DNA of 64,000 nucleotides from JAGDZR01 sp049115695 (GTDB lineage Bacteria > Bacteroidota > Bacteroidia > Cytophagales > Cyclobacteriaceae), in the NCBI GenBank assembly GCA_049115695.1, contig JAGDZR010000006.1:248001-312000 (forward strand), written 5' to 3'. The translations under genes were made by a program, and so were the position numbers. The notes beneath the pieces were generated by a model. That model worked only from the letters and a program-made list of their open reading frames with translations, did not search any database and had not been told where the DNA came from. Positions 26,956 through 35,535 of this stretch are shown in pieces; position 1 is the stretch's first letter; each line of letters starts with the position of its first letter.

Positions 26956-27628
26956 TTCCTTCTTTTATGGCATTCAAAAGATCATCAAGCTGCCAGGCGT
27001 CCTTTACATTGTAAGTGCCAACTGTTTCCCTCCTTAAAGATTTGAGGTATGCCCCTACTCCAAGTTCCTTACCGATATCATGTGCTAAGCTTCTAATGTA
27101 GGTTCCTTTGCTAACGCTAACGTTAAAATGTATTTCTGGCAAATCCACTTTATCAAAACTCAACTGATGGATACATATTTTGCGAGACTCAATTTCAACC
27201 GTCTCATTATTTCTAGCCATGCTATAAGCTCGCCTTCCTTTGATTTTAATGGCTGAATGAGCAGGAGGAAACTGGTCCATCCATCCTTGAAATTTCTTTC
27301 GTATTTGCTCTACAAAATCCTGGGTAACACCTGTAATATCAGTCTCGTTTTCAAAACTAGTTTCCAGGTCATAGGAAGGAGTGGATTTACCTATCTCAAT
27401 GATTCCGCTGTATGACTTATCCAATCCCTGAAGGTCAGCCAGTTGACGCGTATATTTTTTACCAACCCCAATCAGTAAGAGACCTGTTGCCAAGGGATCT
27501 AATGTTCCGGCATGGCCAATTTTCTTTACTTTCAAGGTATAACGCAACTTATTGACTACATCAAAAGAAGTCCAATCGGTAGGTTTATCCACCAAAAGCA
27601 GGGTACCATCTTCAGGAAGCTTCATCAC
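26942..27628 (-). CDS. truB: tRNA pseudouridine(55) synthase
   Basis: It isomerises U55 in the T-loop of tRNAs. The 228-residue protein has the catalytic aspartate in GHAGTLDPLATGLLLIG (D44), LDKSYSGIIEIGKST, and the later VSKGTYIRSLAHDIGKELGVGAYLKSLRRETVG segment. It lacks a long C-terminal PUA extension, as is usual for the shorter Bacteroidota forms. The start overlaps uppP by 4 bases. Confidence 0.96.
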   Translation of the reverse strand: MMKLPEDGTLLLVDKPTDWTSFDVVNKLRYTLKVKKIGHAGTLDPLATGLLLIGVGKKYTRQLADLQGLDKSYSGIIEIGKSTPSYDLETSFENETDITGVTQDFVEQIRKKFQGWMDQFPPAHSAIKIKGRRAYSMARNNETVEIESRKICIHQLSFDKVDLPEIHFNVSVSKGTYIRSLAHDIGKELGVGAYLKSLRRETVGTYNVKDAWQLDDLLNAIKEGNEDH

Positions 27629-28419
27629 ATTAAGCTTGAAACGATCGCAATTACACCAACGATTCCACAGTAAATAGCAAAGTAGGTTAGTTTTCCTTTA
27701 CGGACAATCCTGATCATCCATTGACAAGCAATATAGCCTGAAACAAAGGCCGCCAGGAAGCCGACAAACAAGGCAATGGTAGAAACACCATCACCTAATT
27801 GAGGTGCTTCCATGTAATCCTTCAGCTTAAGTAGGCTGGCACCAAGAATCGGTGCTAATACCATTAAAAATGAAAAACGGGTTGCCTTGTCTTTATCAAC
27901 CCCCAATAACAATCCGGTTGCTATAGTTGAACCTGATCTGGATACACCAGGTAAAATAGCAAACGCCTGTGCCAAGCCCATGACCAATGCATCAAGCAGT
28001 GACGGGGATTTAGTCCCAGGTTTTTTGAAGAAAGTGAATGTCAGTAATCCCGCCGTAAATAACAGGGAACATCCTACCAATAACAAATTACCAACGAACA
28101 GTGCTTCGATCTCATGTCCATAGAGCACTCCAACAATCCCTACCGGAATCATGGATATGACAAGCTTGATGACAAAATCATGATATTCATTCCACTGATT
28201 GGAGAAGACTCCTCCAATAATGTCTCGAATATCCGCTCTATATACAATTACAGTGCTCAAAGCGGTTGCTGCATGCACTACAACAGCAAACAATAAATTA
28301 TTACTTGATTCAACCCCGAGCAGTACATGCCCGATTTCCAAATGCCCACTACTGCTAACAGGCAAAAACTCTGTCAATCCCTGAATGATTCCAAGGATCA
28401 ACGCTTCTAACCAATCCAT
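27625..28419 (-). CDS. uppP: Undecaprenyl-diphosphatase
   Basis: An integral membrane enzyme (BacA family) that dephosphorylates undecaprenyl pyrophosphate, recycling the lipid carrier of peptidoglycan and other surface polymers. The 264-residue protein is highly hydrophobic and has both signature motifs: QGLTEFLPVSSSGHL (13-27) and LPGVSRSGSTIATG (about 155-168). Overproduction of this family gives bacitracin resistance (family knowledge). It lies 5 bases from the DUF3098 gene and overlaps truB. Confidence 0.96.
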   Translation of the reverse strand: MDWLEALILGIIQGLTEFLPVSSSGHLEIGHVLLGVESSNNLLFAVVVHAATALSTVIVYRADIRDIIGGVFSNQWNEYHDFVIKLVISMIPVGIVGVLYGHEIEALFVGNLLLVGCSLLFTAGLLTFTFFKKPGTKSPSLLDALVMGLAQAFAILPGVSRSGSTIATGLLLGVDKDKATRFSFLMVLAPILGASLLKLKDYMEAPQLGDGVSTIALFVGFLAAFVSGYIACQWMIRIVRKGKLTYFAIYCGIVGVIAIVSSLM

Positions 28420-28424
28420 TGATC

Positions 28425-28649
28425 TTACTTAGTCTCTTCAGTTGCTTTTTCCTTGTAGAAAATCGCAACAAATTGAGTCATGAACCCCAAAAAAACCACG
28501 ATTGGTCCGAGGGTCAATCCCAAAAATCCAAACCCATAAGTCTCCTTATCAAGTGTCATGATAAACAGACCTAATAGAATTAACAGCACTCCTCCTATCA
28601 TGATGAAGTAGTTCATTTTTGAGAAGGCAAATTTTGATTTTTCAGACAT
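28425..28649 (-). CDS. DUF3098 family small membrane protein
   Basis: A 74-residue protein with two predicted membrane helices (about 14-32 and 42-62) joined by a short polar loop (TLDKETYGFG), matching DUF3098. It lies between ftsX and uppP, a placement I associate with Bacteroidota. This suggests an envelope or division role, though none is established. It is 3 bases from ftsX. Confidence 0.85.
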   Translation of the reverse strand: MSEKSKFAFSKMNYFIMIGGVLLILLGLFIMTLDKETYGFGFLGLTLGPIVVFLGFMTQFVAIFYKEKATEETK

Positions 28650-28652
28650 AGT

Positions 28653-29543
28653 CTAGTAAAGTTCGTCTAATGAGATGCTTAAATATCGTCTAACCGATCT
28701 GTAGGTACTCAGGAATGCAACTAAGATTCCCAGCACAATTAAAACGGAAAATAAAATAACCAGATGTTGATCTGTTGTTAAAATTTCTAAATCCTGCACA
28801 TAATTATTGGCATACTGTAACAGAAAAAACAAAATGCCAGATGCAAGCATACCGGAAATCAAACCATACATCACTGCTCTGGATAAAAAAGGTCTTCTGA
28901 TAAATGTGCTTGTAGCGCCTACCAATTGCATGCTACGAATTAGGAATCGCTGTGAGAACAATGCCAACTTGATGGTATTGTTGATCAGAATAGCCACCAC
29001 AATGAGTAGAATCAACGCAAAGCCAACTAATATCGCCCCTATTTTTGCAAGATTACGATTAATGCTTTCAACTAGTGTCTCCGCATAACTCACTTCGTAT
29101 ACACCTCTAATTGCTTCAACCTCTGATTTAATCAGGCTCAGGCTGTCTACAGATTGATACCCTGGATCAATTTTAATAACCAATAAATCCCGTAAAGGAT
29201 TGTCTCCAAGGAAATTGGTAAAATCCTCACCTGTATCTGATACAAATTGTTGAGCTGCTTCTTCCTGAGTAATCCATACGATGGACTCAATCCCTTCCTT
29301 GTTGTTCACGTAAGGCTTGGAACCTACAGTTTTTTGTATTCTGGTTACTTCATTTGAAATGATCGACTTGTCCAGATAAACCTGAATTTCAACATTCTCC
29401 TGAATGAGCGTGGTTAGATTTTGTGAAAGCACAAACAGCAATCCAAACAAGCCCATCACAAACAACGAAAGCGTAATACTGAATATCACGCTTACGAATG
29501 GATAGCTCCCTAATTTTCTTTTCCGAGTATTGCGCTCTTTCAT
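28653..29543 (-). CDS. ftsX: Cell-division ABC transporter permease FtsX
   Basis: The membrane half of FtsEX, which controls peptidoglycan hydrolases at the division site. The 296-residue protein has an N-terminal helix (about 18-38), a large extracytoplasmic domain (about 40-165) with the FLGDNPLRDLLVIKIDP segment, and three C-terminal helices (about 170-195, 220-245, 262-285) followed by the RRYLSISLDELY tail. The order TM1, large loop, TM2-4 is the FtsX topology. ftsE is not adjacent. It is probably first in the operon, since a TAGTTTTG element lies just upstream. Confidence 0.93.
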   Translation of the reverse strand: MKERNTRKRKLGSYPFVSVIFSITLSLFVMGLFGLLFVLSQNLTTLIQENVEIQVYLDKSIISNEVTRIQKTVGSKPYVNNKEGIESIVWITQEEAAQQFVSDTGEDFTNFLGDNPLRDLLVIKIDPGYQSVDSLSLIKSEVEAIRGVYEVSYAETLVESINRNLAKIGAILVGFALILLIVVAILINNTIKLALFSQRFLIRSMQLVGATSTFIRRPFLSRAVMYGLISGMLASGILFFLLQYANNYVQDLEILTTDQHLVILFSVLIVLGILVAFLSTYRSVRRYLSISLDELY

Positions 29544-29550
29544 TGAGCCT

Positions 29551-29558
29551 CAAAACTA
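29551..29558 (-). promoter_or_regulatory. Putative promoter of the ftsX operon
   Basis: The minus strand reads TAGTTTTG, a match to the Bacteroidota -7 box TAnnTTTG, 8 bases from the ftsX start. This implies an almost leaderless transcript. The -33 box is not clear. Confidence 0.4.
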
Positions 29559-29594
29559 ATGAAAATCAAAGGATCATGAATTGGAAAATTTTGT

Positions 29595-30494
29595 CTATTT
29601 ATTCTCGCGTAAAACCTCTAGTTTATCAACTAGTTTAATTTCTCCTACTGCTTTTAGCGGTTGCTTCTCCTTAGTAGCCGTCAATGCAAAATATTGATCA
29701 TCATAATACAAGAAGACATCCTTGCCTGCCTTGGAATTTACCTCCAAAATCTCATAGGTTCCTTCAGTAAAATCACCAAACAATTGCAGACTTCCATTGA
29801 AAAGAATATACGCTAGTTCCTTACCGTCATTTGACTTAACTTCTATTTTGATAGGGGTAGATTTAATGCTAGACGGATTTTCAAATTCCTCTGCAGAAAT
29901 AACCTCCGGTTCAAATTCCGCATCAGTTGCAGTTATATCATTTTCCGGTAATGATATTTGAGGTGTAAATGTTCCGCCTGTTCCTGTAGGAGCAGGTCTA
30001 TCTACTTCCTTCTTCTTCTTATCTGGATCAGTATTTGAAGGCTCTATTAACACAGGTTGTGCTGGTTCATGCTGAACTTTCAAATCCTCTTTCAGCTGTG
30101 TCGGCTCAGTCTCTTCTGTAGTTTCTGTCGGTGGCAATGAAGTCTCTAGCTCAACGATCTGTTCCATTGTTTCGACCGGTTCAATCGTCTCCTCCGGTTG
30201 CATCAGGTAAATTCCGGCACCAATTGTTCCCACAATTAGCACACCCGCTGATACCTTAGCCAGGCCGGAATGAATAAAACCTTCCCATGCATTTGGTGCC
30301 ACCTCGACTCCTTGAAGTCTGGCTTTCAATTGTGCTTTACGCGCATCTTTAATTCCTTCTATTATCTGCTCCTGCCATTGCACTTCCTGTGCTAAAGACG
30401 GATCGGACTTCAGGTCAGCCTCAAATGACTGCCGCTCCTCATGCCCCATCCTCCCGGATAGATAATTATCAATAACCTCTTGCTGGTTGGTCAT
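29595..30494 (-). CDS. Putative anti-sigma factor
   Basis: A 299-residue single-span membrane protein directly downstream of an ECF sigma gene (5-base gap), the usual place for its inhibitor. The N-terminal 60 residues (YLSGRMGHEERQSFEADLKSDPSLAQEVQWQEQIIEGI) have the charged helical look of anti-sigma domains in Bacteroidota. No zinc-binding His/Cys motif is visible. One membrane helix lies at 79-98. The periplasmic part begins with a Thr/Glu/Pro-rich linker (about 100-200) and ends in a compact domain with DGKELAYILFNGSLQLFGDFTEGTYEIL. The assignment rests mainly on context. Confidence 0.72.
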   Translation of the reverse strand: MTNQQEVIDNYLSGRMGHEERQSFEADLKSDPSLAQEVQWQEQIIEGIKDARKAQLKARLQGVEVAPNAWEGFIHSGLAKVSAGVLIVGTIGAGIYLMQPEETIEPVETMEQIVELETSLPPTETTEETEPTQLKEDLKVQHEPAQPVLIEPSNTDPDKKKKEVDRPAPTGTGGTFTPQISLPENDITATDAEFEPEVISAEEFENPSSIKSTPIKIEVKSNDGKELAYILFNGSLQLFGDFTEGTYEILEVNSKAGKDVFLYYDDQYFALTATKEKQPLKAVGEIKLVDKLEVLRENK

Positions 30495-30499
30495 AGCAT

Positions 30500-31039
30500 T
30501 TAATTAAAAAAATCTCCTTTGTCATAGCGTCCCTTGATTAGAGTATCCAAACGCTTTTTACATTTATATTTCTTCGTTTTTGCAGTATCTGTATTTGCAA
30601 AATTCATTCTCTCAGCTATATCCTTCATTGACATACCATCAAAATAATAGTACATCAAAATGCTCTTACAGGGATCACCTAACTCTCCAATGCACTGCTG
30701 TACAATCCGAGAACTCTGCTCCTGCTCATGAGTTTGATACTCTTCACCGTCCTTTTCTTCATGAGAAAGACGGGACTTTCTATCCAACTCTTTTCTCCAT
30801 TGATTGAGACATACACTATAGAGGTATGTACTAATCTTGGATGTGAGAACGAAATTGCCCCCCGTCACCTTCTGCCAGAACACTATCAGTGCTTCCTGAT
30901 AAACATCCTGAGCTTCTTCCTCAGTGCCACTATTCTTGAGTACTATCTTGAGCATCATGCGATAGTACTTTTTGTATAGGTAATCAAGCACTTTCTCCTC
31001 TCCGCGGGTTATCCGTTCGAGTATTTCATCATCCTTCAT
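30500..31039 (-). CDS. ECF-type RNA polymerase sigma factor
   Basis: An extracytoplasmic-function sigma factor of 179 residues. Region 2 lies at about 10-75 (YLYKKYYRMMLKIVLKNSGTEEEAQDVYQEALIVFWQKV) and region 4 at about 115-165 (QQCIGELGDPCKSILMYYYFDGMSMKDIAERMNFANTDTAKTKKYKCKKRL, a helix-turn-helix). It should act with the membrane anti-sigma encoded next. The targets are unknown, and I found no autoregulated promoter by eye in the 90-base upstream gap. Confidence 0.92.
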   Translation of the reverse strand: MKDDEILERITRGEEKVLDYLYKKYYRMMLKIVLKNSGTEEEAQDVYQEALIVFWQKVTGGNFVLTSKISTYLYSVCLNQWRKELDRKSRLSHEEKDGEEYQTHEQEQSSRIVQQCIGELGDPCKSILMYYYFDGMSMKDIAERMNFANTDTAKTKKYKCKKRLDTLIKGRYDKGDFFN

Positions 31040-31129
31040 ACACCCGCTTGAGCTTTCGACTCATTTCTAAATACAGAATTCATTATGATAGTAACCCTTG
31101 GCATATTTAAAATATTCAATTTACCATTT

Positions 31130-31771
31130 TTATGTCATCAAATTAACAACAGCATTTTCAACAATGCCAAAAACCTGATCGGTTTGTCTAGGTCGGATTT
31201 TGTACAAGCCTGTAAAATTCCCAAATGCCGGTAGCAGGCCAAATTGCTGCTGAAAATAATAGCAAGGTATGGTTGTTCCCTGTTTACCAACACCTCTTAA
31301 CCCAACCCCCGGATGCACATGTCCAGAAAGATTATAGTGCTCATCATCCAGACATTTTTCATGAGTCAATAGAAATGGACCTACATGTAAGGAATCGACT
31401 AATTCCAGGTTTGACATCTGGTAATGAACAGACATTAAGATATCATGATTGCCTTTGACCAAAACAAACCGGATGGACTTATATTTTTCGAGCCATTCGC
31501 AAAACATATCCCATTCCTGGTTGATGTCCGAATGAAACAAATCTCCCAGGAAATAAATGTTGGCCGGATTGGTTTGACATATGATCTCCTCCAAACGGAT
31601 TAAATCATGGAAATGAATAGTAGCCGGCACAGGAATTCCGTGCTTACGGAAATGACCGGCTTTACCCAAGTGAAGATCAGACAGTAAAATTGACTGGTCG
31701 TTTTGCCAATAAATTGCCTTGTCAGGTAATAATACTAATTTCTCCCCTCTAATCTCAACTTCACATGACAT
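31130..31771 (-). CDS. pdeM: Ligase-associated metallophosphoesterase PdeM
   Basis: A 213-residue calcineurin-like phosphoesterase with the motif series SDLHLGK (31-37), GDLFHS (76-81), GNHD (107-110) and GHVHPG (150-155). The sequence matches the endonuclease/phosphoesterase normally encoded with an ATP-dependent DNA ligase, an Lhr-like helicase and an MBL-fold exonuclease. Here the helicase is present upstream on the same strand with a DUF2147 gene between, but ligase and exonuclease are absent from the window. It lies 3 bases from the DUF2147 gene. Confidence 0.9.
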   Translation of the reverse strand: MSCEVEIRGEKLVLLPDKAIYWQNDQSILLSDLHLGKAGHFRKHGIPVPATIHFHDLIRLEEIICQTNPANIYFLGDLFHSDINQEWDMFCEWLEKYKSIRFVLVKGNHDILMSVHYQMSNLELVDSLHVGPFLLTHEKCLDDEHYNLSGHVHPGVGLRGVGKQGTTIPCYYFQQQFGLLPAFGNFTGLYKIRPRQTDQVFGIVENAVVNLMT

Positions 31772-31774
31772 GCG

Positions 31775-32206
31775 CTACTTATACGGAAGCCACGTTTGAG
31801 TTCTAAATAGAAAAGCAATATATCCTCTCACCTGCAACTCTCCATCCTCTACCCACATCTTGCAATCATAGACATTACCATTTGCAGGATCTAGAATCGT
31901 TCCATCTACATATTCATTGTCATCTTTATCGAGTACCATGTCCTTGATGATTTCCATTCCCAATACCTTTTGGTTATAGCGAGGATCGTCATCATCACAT
32001 TCATCGCAAATTGGATCAGGATCCTCATCTGGCAAGCGGAACAGTTGGATTATTTTACCATATACTTTACCATCTTTTTCAAAAATCTCTACAACTGACT
32101 TTTCTCTTCCTGTTTCATCATCTATCGTTTTCCAGGTGCCAATCGCAGACTGACTTGCAGCGGCAAATACAACACAGAGTAAGATTGGGGCAAATATGTA
32201 TTTCAT
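31775..32206 (-). CDS. DUF2147 domain secreted protein
   Basis: A 143-residue protein with a signal peptide (about 1-18). The mature part is a DUF2147 domain: AIGTWKTIDDETGREKSVVEIFEKDGKVYGKI, then GMEIIKDM, then the GTILDPANGNVYDCKMWVEDG core and VRGYIAFLFRTQTW at the end. An insert of mostly acidic residues with two cysteines (EDPDPICDECDDDD, about 60-74) is typical of Bacteroidota members. The function of the family is unknown. It lies between the helicase and PdeM genes and may be co-transcribed with them without sharing their role. Confidence 0.88.
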   Translation of the reverse strand: MKYIFAPILLCVVFAAASQSAIGTWKTIDDETGREKSVVEIFEKDGKVYGKIIQLFRLPDEDPDPICDECDDDDPRYNQKVLGMEIIKDMVLDKDDNEYVDGTILDPANGNVYDCKMWVEDGELQVRGYIAFLFRTQTWLPYK

Positions 32207-32265
32207 GTTCTTTGTTTTAATGTGATAAACTCAAAAGTAAGCAACTAATTGAATTTGAAAAATCT

Positions 32266-34719
32266 CTAATTACGTTCTAATTGAATTTGCATTTTTGCAA
32301 TCCTATCTCCAAGCTCCTCCGAGCTAAGGTTTTCTCTGCGCAAAGAAGAAACCAAAATAGGAAATGCAAAAGGCGTAGGTTGGGGCGTATCCCTCAAAAT
32401 TATTTTCTGCAGATTGATTCGACGCATTGCTTCAAATAACCTGGATTGCTCAATTTGCTGATTCATCACCTCATCCATAGATTGTTGAATCAACAGATTG
32501 GTTTTATCATATTCATCAAATACATCAAATAAAATGGAAGAGTTCGCCTGAACATGCCTGGCCTTCATATTCCGGCCGGGATACCCCTGAAATATGAGGC
32601 CGGCAATCGTCGCAACATCCCTGAACTTTCGTTTAGCCATTTCTGTCCTGTTAAGCGACTCACCAATGTCCTGCAAGAGATTATCCTCACTAAACAAATC
32701 CAGTTCTAGCGCTTCTTCTATCGGAACCTGTTGATCAGAAAGTAGTTCAAATCCATAATCATTCATGGAAATAGAAAAGGTGATTCGAGTCATTTTGCTG
32801 ATGCGATAGGCAATCAATCCACTCAACACCTCATGCACAAACATTCCCTCAAATGGGTATATGAAGACATGATGACCAAATTGCGTTGTTGTTCGCTCGA
32901 TCAGTAAGATTCCATTTCTCGGAATTAAGGAATGTCGCTTTTGCAAATCCAGAATCGGCTTGATTGCCACCATCTCTTCATCTTCAAAGATTCCATCATC
33001 TGCTTGTCTCAGTTTTTCTTTGATCACATCAGATAACATGGAGGATAGGGGAAACCTACCACCTCCCCAAGCAGGCGTAATGCCACTTTTTCGCTTTGAC
33101 TTTTTAACGATTACTGTCAGATCCTTGATTTGGATAAATTCAAGGTTTTGACCCGCGAACCAAAAAGTCATTCCAGGATTGAGCCTTGAAACAAAATGCT
33201 CTTCCACGGTCCCCAAATATCCCCCGGACTTGAATCTTACTTTTAGGGATGGGTCACCCACGATTGTACCGATTGACAACCTATGTCTCGTGGCTGCTCG
33301 GCGATTGAATATTTTCATGATGCCGTCATCAAGGTAAACCTTGGCATACTCATCATATACACCCAGTGTCTTACCTCCCGTTGAGATAAAGTCCAAAGCC
33401 CAATTCCATTCATCTGCTGTCAACAATCGAAAGCAATAGGTTTGCTTGATTTCTTCTAGTATTTTCAGAGGTCTGAAACCACCACCAACTGCAAGTGTTA
33501 CGAGGTACTGTACAAGTACATCAAAGCATTTTTCAAGCGGTTTCCTGCTTTCAAACTTCTGTTCCGCAATTGCCTGACGAATCGCTGCTCCTTCGACCAG
33601 CTCCAATGAATGCGTTGGCACAAAATATATATTACTCACTTCTCCTGGTCTATGACCACTACGTCCTGCACGTTGTTGAAACCTGCTTACCCCTTTTGGA
33701 CCTCCTACCTGAATAACAGTATCGACGGGCCTGAAATCAACCCCTAAATCTAAACTACTCGTACACACCACACATTTGAGTTTACCTTCGTGCAGCGCGT
33801 CCTCCACCCAGTTGCGAATGTCCTCATTAATAGAGCCATGATGCATAGCGATCAGTCCAGCTAATTCGGGATGTGCCTTCAAAATAGCCTGATACCAGAG
33901 CTCTGTTTGTGATCGGGTATTGGTAAACAGTAATGTCGTTTGAGATCGTGCTATGATGGGAATGATCTTGTCCATCAAATTGGTTCCTAAATGGCCGGAC
34001 CAAGGGAAATTCTCAACTTCATCTGGCAGCACGGATTTTACATAGATTTGCTTTTCGATCCCTGATTTGATATAAACACCTTGCTTATAAAGATCTTCTC
34101 CAAGCAATACCCGTTGAGCTTGTTTCAAATTGCCAATGGTTGCTGACATACCCCATACCTTCAGAGGTGAACTAACTACCTGTTTCAGTCTACTGATAGC
34201 TAGCTCTGTGGCCACTCCCCTTTTGGTACCAATGAGTTCATGCCATTCATCTACTATAATGGATCTGACTTCCTTCAGATAATACGGATAGTCTGACTGA
34301 CTCAATAAAATATGCAGGCTTTCAGGTGTAATGACCATTGCCTGTGGACTGTATTTTTTCTGTTGCTGTCTTTCAGCGGTCGAGGTATCTCCAGTTCGTA
34401 GCGATACGGTCCAACCCATCTCCAGGTCGTCACACGCTTTTTGCATCGCCCGTTGTATATCCTTGGCAAGTGCCCGAAGGGGTGTTACCCAAATGATTCT
34501 TAGTTGATTCGGAACTTTTGTGTGATTTTCTCTTAGGTATTCCAACAGACAGGGAATCCATAGTGCATAGGTCTTGCCACTTCCAGTAGGTGCGTTGAGC
34601 AAGCCACTATTCCCCTCCAGGTATGCCTTCCAGGTTTTGGTCTGAAAAGGAAAAGGTTTCCATCCTTGAGACTGAAACCAGTTCAGCCCGATTTGCTCAA
34701 TTGAATTTGACCTAGGCAC
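32266..34719 (-). CDS. Lhr-like DEXH-box helicase (ligase-associated DNA damage response)
   Basis: A superfamily 2 helicase of 817 residues. Walker A is APTGSGKT (43-50) and the DEXH box is DEWH (157-160). MSATIG lies at 191-196, and motif VI QRAGRSGHRPG at 349-359. Beyond residue 430 comes the Lhr-type winged-helix and domain-4 region. The sequence matches the helicase of the Bacteroidota/proteobacterial ligase-associated repair cluster. Its start is GTG: an in-frame TGA stands immediately before it and no other Met occurs before the Walker A motif. The ligase and exonuclease partners are not here. Confidence 0.92.
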   Translation of the reverse strand: MPRSNSIEQIGLNWFQSQGWKPFPFQTKTWKAYLEGNSGLLNAPTGSGKTYALWIPCLLEYLRENHTKVPNQLRIIWVTPLRALAKDIQRAMQKACDDLEMGWTVSLRTGDTSTAERQQQKKYSPQAMVITPESLHILLSQSDYPYYLKEVRSIIVDEWHELIGTKRGVATELAISRLKQVVSSPLKVWGMSATIGNLKQAQRVLLGEDLYKQGVYIKSGIEKQIYVKSVLPDEVENFPWSGHLGTNLMDKIIPIIARSQTTLLFTNTRSQTELWYQAILKAHPELAGLIAMHHGSINEDIRNWVEDALHEGKLKCVVCTSSLDLGVDFRPVDTVIQVGGPKGVSRFQQRAGRSGHRPGEVSNIYFVPTHSLELVEGAAIRQAIAEQKFESRKPLEKCFDVLVQYLVTLAVGGGFRPLKILEEIKQTYCFRLLTADEWNWALDFISTGGKTLGVYDEYAKVYLDDGIMKIFNRRAATRHRLSIGTIVGDPSLKVRFKSGGYLGTVEEHFVSRLNPGMTFWFAGQNLEFIQIKDLTVIVKKSKRKSGITPAWGGGRFPLSSMLSDVIKEKLRQADDGIFEDEEMVAIKPILDLQKRHSLIPRNGILLIERTTTQFGHHVFIYPFEGMFVHEVLSGLIAYRISKMTRITFSISMNDYGFELLSDQQVPIEEALELDLFSEDNLLQDIGESLNRTEMAKRKFRDVATIAGLIFQGYPGRNMKARHVQANSSILFDVFDEYDKTNLLIQQSMDEVMNQQIEQSRLFEAMRRINLQKIILRDTPQPTPFAFPILVSSLRRENLSSEELGDRIAKMQIQLERN

Positions 34720-34855
34720 TCAGCCAAATTAGCACATATTTAAATCCACTAGGGGGGCCATCTAAAATAAACTTTCCTTTTACCAATAATTGTGGAATCT
34801 GTCACTTATACATTGATCTTATTGCTGAGAAAAGGATTGCGTGAATCAGACACAA

Positions 34856-34888
34856 AAAACCCCGCTACCAAGACAGCAGCAGGGTTTT
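34856..34888 (-). terminator. Intrinsic terminator of the 135-residue protein gene
   Basis: AAAACCCUGCU pairs with AGCGGGGUUUU (11 pairs, one U-G) and the RNA continues with U residues (six in the tract). The rest of the gap between 34720 and 34911 shows nothing else. Confidence 0.88.
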
Positions 34889-34911
34889 AATTTAAACCAC
34901 CAAAAGAGTCT

Positions 34912-35319
34912 TTAGGAATTGTCTGCGAGTTGGCTGAATTCATTGACCATCTTCACAAGACTGGAAGCTTTTACTCTCATCGCCGCTGGTGATATACCGA
35001 CGAGACTTTTCATAGCATCAAGCAACTCCTCTTTTCTTTTTAATTCTTCCGCAAACTGACCAGGGTCGGTCTGTGGATCATCTTCCTTTTTAAGATGAGA
35101 TAGTGTCTTTTTACTCTTCTTGATGTCTTTTTTCATCAAGGGCATCAATTCATCAATCAAGATCTTAGCATCGTGAAAATTACGCGATTCGACTGCAGTC
35201 TCAATATTTTTCCTTAGGTCTTCAATGCTTTTTTCTTCATCGTTCCCTCCGGCTATAGCCGGGTTGATGAAAAGCATCAATAATGTGGCGAGAAAAGCGA
35301 TTTTTAGTCCGTTTTTCAT
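34912..35319 (-). CDS. Hypothetical small secreted helical protein
   Basis: I do not recognise this 135-residue protein. It has a clear signal peptide (MKNGLKIAFLATLLMLFINPAIAG) and a mature part that is nearly all charged, predicted helical sequence (for example DLRKNIETAVESRNFHDAKILIDELMPLMKKDIKKSKKTL and a Lys/Glu-rich middle). It is probably periplasmic. A TATATTTG element (35344-35351) 25 bases upstream and a good terminator make it a single-gene unit. The role is unknown. Confidence 0.65.
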   Translation of the reverse strand: MKNGLKIAFLATLLMLFINPAIAGGNDEEKSIEDLRKNIETAVESRNFHDAKILIDELMPLMKKDIKKSKKTLSHLKKEDDPQTDPGQFAEELKRKEELLDAMKSLVGISPAAMRVKASSLVKMVNEFSQLADNS

Positions 35320-35343
35320 GTGTCTTTTTGTCTGGTGACATCA

Positions 35344-35351
35344 CAAATATA
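35344..35351 (-). promoter_or_regulatory. Putative promoter of the 135-residue protein gene
   Basis: The minus strand reads TATATTTG, a match to TAnnTTTG, 25 bases upstream of the start codon. The -33 region is AT-rich and has no clear TTTG. Confidence 0.45.
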
Positions 35352-35486
35352 ATAAAATATTTATAACTACCTAAAAAACAACATTTTACCACACTTAACT
35401 TCAACTCTAAAATCATGCAAAGTACTCTAACTTACTGATATATAATTCATCCGTTTTGTGTCATGTAAATATCCCTTAGGCATAAA

Positions 35487-35515
35487 AAAACCGCTCCGAA
35501 AATCGGAGCGGTTTT
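35487..35515 (-). terminator. Intrinsic terminator of the pyrophosphatase gene
   Basis: AAAACCGCUCCGA pairs perfectly with UCGGAGCGGUUUU (13 pairs) around a 3-base loop, followed by more U. It lies 21 bases beyond the stop codon and is symmetrical enough to act on both strands. Confidence 0.93.
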
Positions 35516-35535
35516 ACACACTAATAATTCTTTAT

